A stretch of 64,000 nucleotides of DNA, taken from assembly GCA_963920765.1 (NCBI GenBank), contig OY987247.1:17394471-17458470 (forward strand), read 5' to 3'. The notes under the pieces were generated by a model. The model saw nothing but the letters and a program-made list of their open reading frames with translations. It was not told the origin of the DNA and made no database searches. The translations under genes were made by a program, and so were the position numbers. The DNA comes from Ulota crispa (Eukaryota > Streptophyta > Bryopsida > Orthotrichales > Orthotrichaceae). Shown here piece by piece: positions 58,856 to 64,000 of this stretch (position 1 is the first letter of the stretch; the number at the start of each line of letters is the position of its first letter).

Positions 58856-60284
58856 GTACCGTCCTCAAAAAACAAACTACAAACTGACCAGAATGTTCTT
58901 AAACTATCTCCACATGACTATCATAGTTAATTGAGCTTGTTAAACTTGCTTTGGGACCCGTGAGATATATGGTTCAATTCTTATCGATATGTGTAATTCA
59001 CAAGTTCAATCACCTAGCTTGATGAGGAAATAAAAACTTTCATCACTACTCGAGTGTCAACAAATAGGGTTTGTCCGGTTACTCCTTGTTATGGCAACCA
59101 AAAAAACAAGAAAAAGAAAATTAACATGAATAACTAAACAAGCAGGCTACGTACAAAAGGCTCTATTCATGTGACATTGGTTTGCTTTGAGTACATACTT
59201 ACTCAAACTTCCCCAAGATAACTTGTTTTGATGCAAAAGCCTCCTCCCTCGCGGTCCAGAGCCACGCCCCCCTTGTCATGCCCTGCAAGGGTTTTAAACA
59301 CAATCACGCATTCAGGTTCCGTGTATTGGCATCACTCACTCCTCTATCACAAGCGTGCTCCGGTCAACATCAAAATGATCAGGAACAAACAAAATCAGAT
59401 GACAATCCCATGCTTGCAACGACGTGGCTTCCTCAATTGTCTCCATCCCTCCACCCTGGTTTTCTAAGTGGCTTTGAACCAGTGTTTTTTTTTTTTTTTT
59501 TTTTTGGCGATTTGGTGCTCAATTGCACCCAAAAAAAAATGTGGCTAAAAATGTCAAAAAATTTGCCAAAATACTTGGATGAAATTGCCAATAAAGATTC
59601 AAATATAAAAAATCTTAGATGAAATTGTCAAATTGTGGATGAAAACCAAACTATAAACATGTAATATGTGCTAATGTGATATTTTCTATCCAATATGTGG
59701 ATGAATGTTGAAATTTGGAGCACCACTATAACATTTTAAATTGTCACTTTGACACTTTTTTAAAAATGAAAAAAAAACCCTACATTGAACGGTGCTCCAA
59801 TGGCCTCACACCTCACAAAGTGACCCATACACATTTAATTTTCAAAAGCATTATGTCAACAAGGTTGTGCTTGGACAGGCAAAAAATAACTTGTAACTTC
59901 ACTTTCCCCCTCACGCCCCATATTTTTTTCATTAGGGGTAGTCACACTTTCTTTGCCCCATTCTTAATCTCTAAACAATGAGGTTGTGGCGGTCTTTACT
60001 TGGTTTGCAAAGGCCCCATTCTTTGAAGATTGAGAAATATTTATCTGCACATGTGGAGGAGAAGAATGAGGCAGAGAAATTTTCATACGCAAAGTTTTTA
60101 CCTTGGCTTATTGGATTTTTACAATCACTCCTCCTAATTTCATCTTGCAAGCTTGTACCTAGAGACTAGTTGAGGGTGTAGTGACTCCAAAGTAAACCAT
60201 TCTCCATTCTCCACCACCCACAAAAGGAAATCACAACTTCTTCTGTGGAGAGTGCTCCCATTGGCTCCTATTTTCACTCCACTA
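58856..60284. other. Intergenic stretch with short GC-richer patches
   Basis: 59228-59460 is open in two frames and less AT-rich but shows no domain or splice support. There is a T run at about 59487-59507. Confidence 0.3.
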
Positions 60285-62131
60285 CACTAATAATGATAAA
60301 TAGTGTTGGCAACACTAATTACGAAGCCTAACACTAAATGTCAACAATCCCCATAATGTTATCAACACTAAATGTCAACGTATACACTAATTATCAATTA
60401 TTGTAACTTTTGGGAGTATGAAATTTTACATTTTGTGTTAGATATTACTTCATTTGGTCATTATATAAGAAAACAAACCCAAATCTATAAAAAAATGCAA
60501 AAGGTTGCAAGCTTCGGAGGAATGCCAGAATTGGTACTCAAGGAGGAGAATTGACACTTTGTTATTCCTTCCTTTTGCTGCATGGGCAATTAGCCATCCC
60601 ACACAAATGGGTACTTTAGAAAACTTGGAGACACATACATAATGGCACATCCAACAGAGCGGTCTCATAATGGACTCATGCCAAAGTAACTTTGGCAATC
60701 CAGCATTATTTGTAGAATACTAGACCTTGGATGCACCGTCAAACTCAAAAACTTAGTCAATATAAAGGCTCCATGGTTGAAGTACATAAAAGATTTTGCT
60801 TCTAGACATTTATGCCAAGAAAGTCTTGACTTGCTGAGTATGATGGGAATCAAGTCAGTGATAACAATCTTAAAGAAGAGCACACCCATCATTAGTCATC
60901 ACTAGAGCATGACAAACCCAGGGTCTTGAATCATCGATGATATTATTGGTCTCTATCATAGTGTACACGCAAATCAATTGCCAGAATTAATGTACATCTA
61001 CACTTTTCCTTATAGATACAATTCAGCATAAAACAAGCCTGCTGCTCCTACCCTCCCCAGCTTTGCACACACTTGCAGCGATTGTTGTATCCAGCAAGCA
61101 GGTTGTAACCCATACTCCTCAAATGTTGACACCGCATTCACATGTATCGTGACTTTGAAGATAAGCAAGCGGCTATGTCTAGAAAGGGTGGTCTCTCCCC
61201 CTTTTGGTGCTGTCCAATCAAATTCTTTGAGCCAGTAGGTACACATGTGTCTTATCTTAGAGCTCCTCACAATTATCGACATTGGCTCTCAAATTCCTTG
61301 TGTTCATGGCAACCTGCCACTCCACCTCATTCTGAACTTAGATTCTGAGGTTGAATCAATCTTGAGAGGTGCAACACTTTGACCACATCGGTTTTTTTGC
61401 ACCAAAAGAATCTCTATAGTCCACGCGACTGACTTGTCAATCAAGCCCAACCTCCCGTCCTAAACCCTAAAACCGCATGATCCACCATTGCTTGAATGCT
61501 GAATGGCAAAACCCTAACTACACCATTCCGAAGAAAATTGACATCAATTAGTTGTTTCAATTGCCATTTCCTTCAAACAAACCAAGACTAGGAATTGGCA
61601 AGGGCTTTGATTCACTTACCTCCAAGGATTTTAGCGACATCCAGCTCAAATTAAATGTCACCAAAATTGTCAATAAACCAAGACGGGACAAAAAAAATTG
61701 CTATCTCGCAAGCGTGCACTCTCTTCTATAGATTGAGCTGCCTCCAGCGAGGCCTCTTGTTTCCACCATGGATCTTGCAAACAGCTATCGAATCAAAAAC
61801 ACAAAGGATTTTTCTAGGTTTTGCTAATTGCCGGATGGTGCAGCTACGTATGCCCAGGTCTCACAGGTCTTGCAGGAGCACAGAAGGAGGTGGAGGGTAA
61901 GAGTGCGAGACAACAAAACAAATAATTAAGCAGGAAGGACACAAGAATAGTGCGGCGCATAGGTGGGCACAATAGGTGGGCACAACAGGTGGGCACAACA
62001 GTTATCGAAAGCAAAGTTGTTGCCAGTGTGCAGAGGCAACTCTAAATGTAAACTACTTGATATTTAGAGTTAGTGGGGTAAAAGTGCAAGTAACACTATT
62101 AGTAACATAACACTATTTATCATTACTAGTG
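60285..62131. mobile_element. CACTA-type element with apparently captured sequence
   Basis: CACTAATAATGATAAATAGTG at the left and, inward, CACTAGTAATGATAAATAGTG at the right form 21-bp inverted ends (one difference). The subterminal regions repeat AACACTAA-like motifs, as is usual for CACTA elements. The interior 61000-61900 is richer in GC than the ends. A 3-bp target duplication is not clear. No transposase is recognised. Confidence 0.55.
61019..61141 (-). pseudogene. PPR-like repeat fragment
   Basis: The minus strand encodes about 41 residues of the form VNAVSTFEEYGLQPAC, SLQVCAKLGRVGAAG, LFYAEL. This has the spacing of one plant pentatricopeptide repeat (F-E-x-x-G-L-Q-P then L-x-x-C-A-K-L-G). 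Neighbouring repeats are not visible, so it is a fragment at best, inside the CACTA-type element. Confidence 0.35.
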
Positions 62132-62740
62132 TACTTCTCATTCTTCATGGAATCTCACTATCAAAGGTGTAACTATCCATGTATAGTGAGTTTAGTAGTT
62201 TTCTTCTAATCCTGCAACCTTCCACCTACTTTTCCACTCCCAAGCAATTGACTTTTGCAACAAACCCTAACCAATGATTTTTGTATTACTTTCTCATTCA
62301 GCACAAGGTGGCAACCCAAAGAATCCACTAGACTCTACCAAGGATCAAGAGATCTTAGAGAATTAGTAATGGTGTTTAGCCCCTAAAACGTCTAGCTAGT
62401 CACCATGATTGCCCCTCTATGGTGGCACAACAAGTGCCCACCCATTATGATATTGTTTCCGATTATAATATTGTTTCCAAAAGTTGCAAAAAAACAACAA
62501 TAGACTATGCCCTCATGAAATTTGTAAGACGTAAGAAGGCAACATGGAACCTAACACCATGTCTATGAATCTTCACACAACTTGGGTTACCTAAAAATAC
62601 TAGTGCACTTTGTGAGATTTTTTTGAATATTTTGTTATGACCGTTTTTTGTTGTTACGTCATGTTGGGCATTTAAAGGTTTGTTCCTTGTAGTTTGGAAA
62701 AAACCCTCTGAAGAGAAGAAAAACCCGGATGCGTCCCAAG
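62132..62740. other. Spacer, with a degenerate TTAA-family fragment
   Basis: 62376-62680 starts GCCCCTAAAACGTCTAGC and shares 'CTTGGGTTACCTAAAAATA' with 8874-10157; its right end is degenerate. No gene. Confidence 0.35.
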
Positions 62741-62741
62741 G

Positions 62742-63017
62742 CACCCACCTATTCCCGTTCAATGGCACCCACCTGTTCCCGTTCAATGGCACCCACCTGT
62801 TCCCGTTCAATGGCACCCACCTGTTCCCGTTCAATGGCACCCAGTTGTTCCCGTTCAATGTCACCCACCTGTTCCCGTTCAATGGCACACACCTGTTCCC
62901 GTTCAATGGCACCCACCTGTTCCCGTTCAATGGCACCCACCTGTTCCCATTCAATGGCACCCATTCAATGACCGTTCAATGGCACCCATTCAATGGCACC
63001 CACCTGTTCCCGTTCAA
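62742..63017. repeat. 24-bp minisatellite, about 11 copies
   Basis: Unit CACCCACCTGTTCCCG plus TTCAATGG. Since 24 is a multiple of three, several frames on both strands stay open, for example THLFPFNG on plus and NGNRWVPL on minus. The last part is irregular (62955-63000). I do not call a protein. Confidence 0.9.
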
Positions 63018-63018
63018 T

Positions 63019-63284
63019 TCATGTGGTGTGTAATATATTTCGGTGAAAAAGACCCCCTCAGGGGAAAAAACATATGCGTCAAGGTGGTACGAAATACGGA
63101 GGTGGAGTGTGATTCCAGTGTCCGTTGCTGCCAACTAATGCACAAAACAGTAGCAGGTCCGGAATACATTTTGCTTTGAATGCTAACTCGAGAGCCGCAT
63201 AAGTTCACTGATTAGTGAACCCTGGACATAGAGTTGCTTCCTGTTTGGGATTGAGATTGGGTTTCCCTCCTCGGAAGGAAGGAG
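63019..63284. other. Flank between minisatellite and U2 copy 2
   Basis: Contains the U2 3'-end box on the minus strand (CCCAAACAGGAAGCAACTC, about 63229-63247). No gene. Confidence 0.4.
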
Positions 63285-63475
63285 GGCTGCGCCAGCCGAG
63301 GAAGTAGTGCAAAACCAAGGCGACGCGCGCGAGGCCGGGCAGCAAGCTGCCGGGTGGCCCCGCACCAGAGAAAAATTAGATTAATATCATGGGGGTCGAT
63401 GACCCCCGTATCAGATATTAAACTGATAAGAACAGGTACTACACTTGATCTTAGCCAAAAGGCCGAGAAAGGTAT
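63285..63475 (-). ncRNA. U2: U2 spliceosomal snRNA, copy 2
   Basis: Same 5' end ATACCTTTCTCGGCCTTTTG as copy 1, with GTAGTA, stem II, Sm site AATTTTTC and the GCACTACTTCC loop intact. It differs by a U-to-C change at position 40, just after the branch-pairing GTAGTA, and by several changes in stems III/IV, some of them paired. The 3' end is estimated. Probably functional, or a minor variant. Confidence 0.9.
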
Positions 63476-63549
63476 ACTTCTCATGTCCCAACCGGCCCTT
63501 CTTGCACTCACGGGTACTCTCTCCCGCCGCCAAACAGTATGGGGTAAAC
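63476..63549 (-). promoter_or_regulatory. U2 upstream control region, copy 2
   Basis: The minus strand carries ACCCCATACTG at the place of the copy 1 element GTCCCATACTG, then the same GGCGG, GAGAGTACCCGT and GGGCCGGTTGGGA blocks up to the start. As in copy 1, no TATA-like box at -30. Confidence 0.55.
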
Positions 63550-63585
63550 CGCCAACTCCTCCTCTTAGATTACTCGTACCAAAAG

Positions 63586-63620
63586 AAAATTGCGAAAATT
63601 GCGAAAATTGCGAAAATTGG
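63586..63620. repeat. 9-bp repeat AAAATTGCG, nearly four copies
   Basis: Lies about 110 bp upstream of U2 copy 2, where copy 1 has only a single related stretch. Confidence 0.85.
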
Positions 63621-64000
63621 TCCATCGATGACGCATCCGTCATGCGTTGCTTCGGCTTCGGAACAGAGCAATGACAAATGAGAGCTTCTGTTGTAAAACT
63701 ATTGATCAGCTTGAACGCGGGTAACCCTATTATCATTTACTTACTGTGATTGGTAGAATTAACCCTCTCCGTGATTGCTGCCGAAAGCTGTAGAGATACC
63801 GGAAGTCCAAATTCTCAACAGTGCCTGTTACCTCAGGCCGCACACAGATCAGTACTAACGGTTATAATACAGAGTATGGACATAAGTTTATCGACATGCA
63901 GATTTCTTGCAGCCTGGATATTCTAAACAACTAAAGTGGAACAGAAGTTAGACAATGCTTTCCGCACAATGCAAGCCGAAGCCATTCCGCTGAAACCTCT
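63621..64000. other. Right-hand edge, no gene recognised
   Basis: Near-normal base composition, short frames only. It could be the flank of a gene beyond the window. Confidence 0.35.

Noticed and set aside
62505-62960. Minus-strand repeat protein with NGNRWVPL units
   Set aside because: Product of the minisatellite; other frames are equally open, so coding is unsupported.
62742-63017. CRISPR-like array of short direct repeats
   Set aside because: Contiguous 24-bp tandem units without spacers, in a nuclear plant sequence.
1-64000. LTR retroelement or other virus-derived fossil
   Set aside because: I saw no paired long terminal repeats, primer-binding site or polyprotein-like frame that I could support.

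Overview
The window reads as nuclear DNA of a land plant. It carries a PHT1 phosphate transporter, a plant-type signal peptidase subunit SPC1/SPCS1, U2 snRNA genes with a plant-like upstream element, and CACTA, Mutator-like and Helitron traces. The coding exons are GC-rich islands in very AT-rich DNA. Seed-free plants such as mosses would fit the abundance of short DNA elements, but the species is an inference I cannot settle.

Layout. 0-10.3 kb: a small secreted-protein gene (minus strand), then nested DNA elements. 10.4-15.7 kb and 25.6-31.6 kb: two copies of a segmental duplication (traceable more patchily to about 18.4 and 34.2 kb), each with one copy of a six-exon gene. Copy A (11401-13914) has a fully phase-consistent model of 482 residues: SAM-like region, WW domain and three U1-type zinc fingers. 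Copy B (26730-29690) has broken frames and lost zinc ligands, yet a 120-bp (40-residue) repeat has expanded from one unit to five. 34.6-35.7 kb: a Gfo/Idh/MocA oxidoreductase (minus). 37.1 kb: a Helitron-like 3' end. 40 kb: tRNA-Ala(AGC) (minus), then SPCS1 (plus) and a U2 snRNA gene (plus). 43.5-45.9 kb: PHT1 (minus) with a probable 5'UTR intron and two P1BS-type sites upstream. 46.8-63 kb: almost wholly small DNA elements and a 24-bp minisatellite. 63.3-63.5 kb: a second U2 gene on the minus strand, convergent with the first.

The dominant theme is non-autonomous DNA transposons. About twenty elements end in CCC(C)TAAAGG-like inverted termini and are flanked by TTAA; one has CTAA on both sides. 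Four internal empty-site comparisons in this window support a TTAA target duplication, which is the piggyBac superfamily pattern. A second class is flanked by TA and starts CAGT, like Tc1/mariner; its members are long hairpins, and four sit head to tail with only one TA between neighbours. CACTA-type MITEs with matching 3-bp target duplications and a Mutator-like MITE with a perfect 9-bp duplication also occur. No transposase gene for any of them is visible. I recognised no LTR or virus-derived element.

The host genes do not form a pathway. SPCS1 (secretion), PHT1 (phosphate uptake), U2 (splicing) and the WW/zinc-finger gene (architecture suggesting RNA or splicing work) are independent neighbours.
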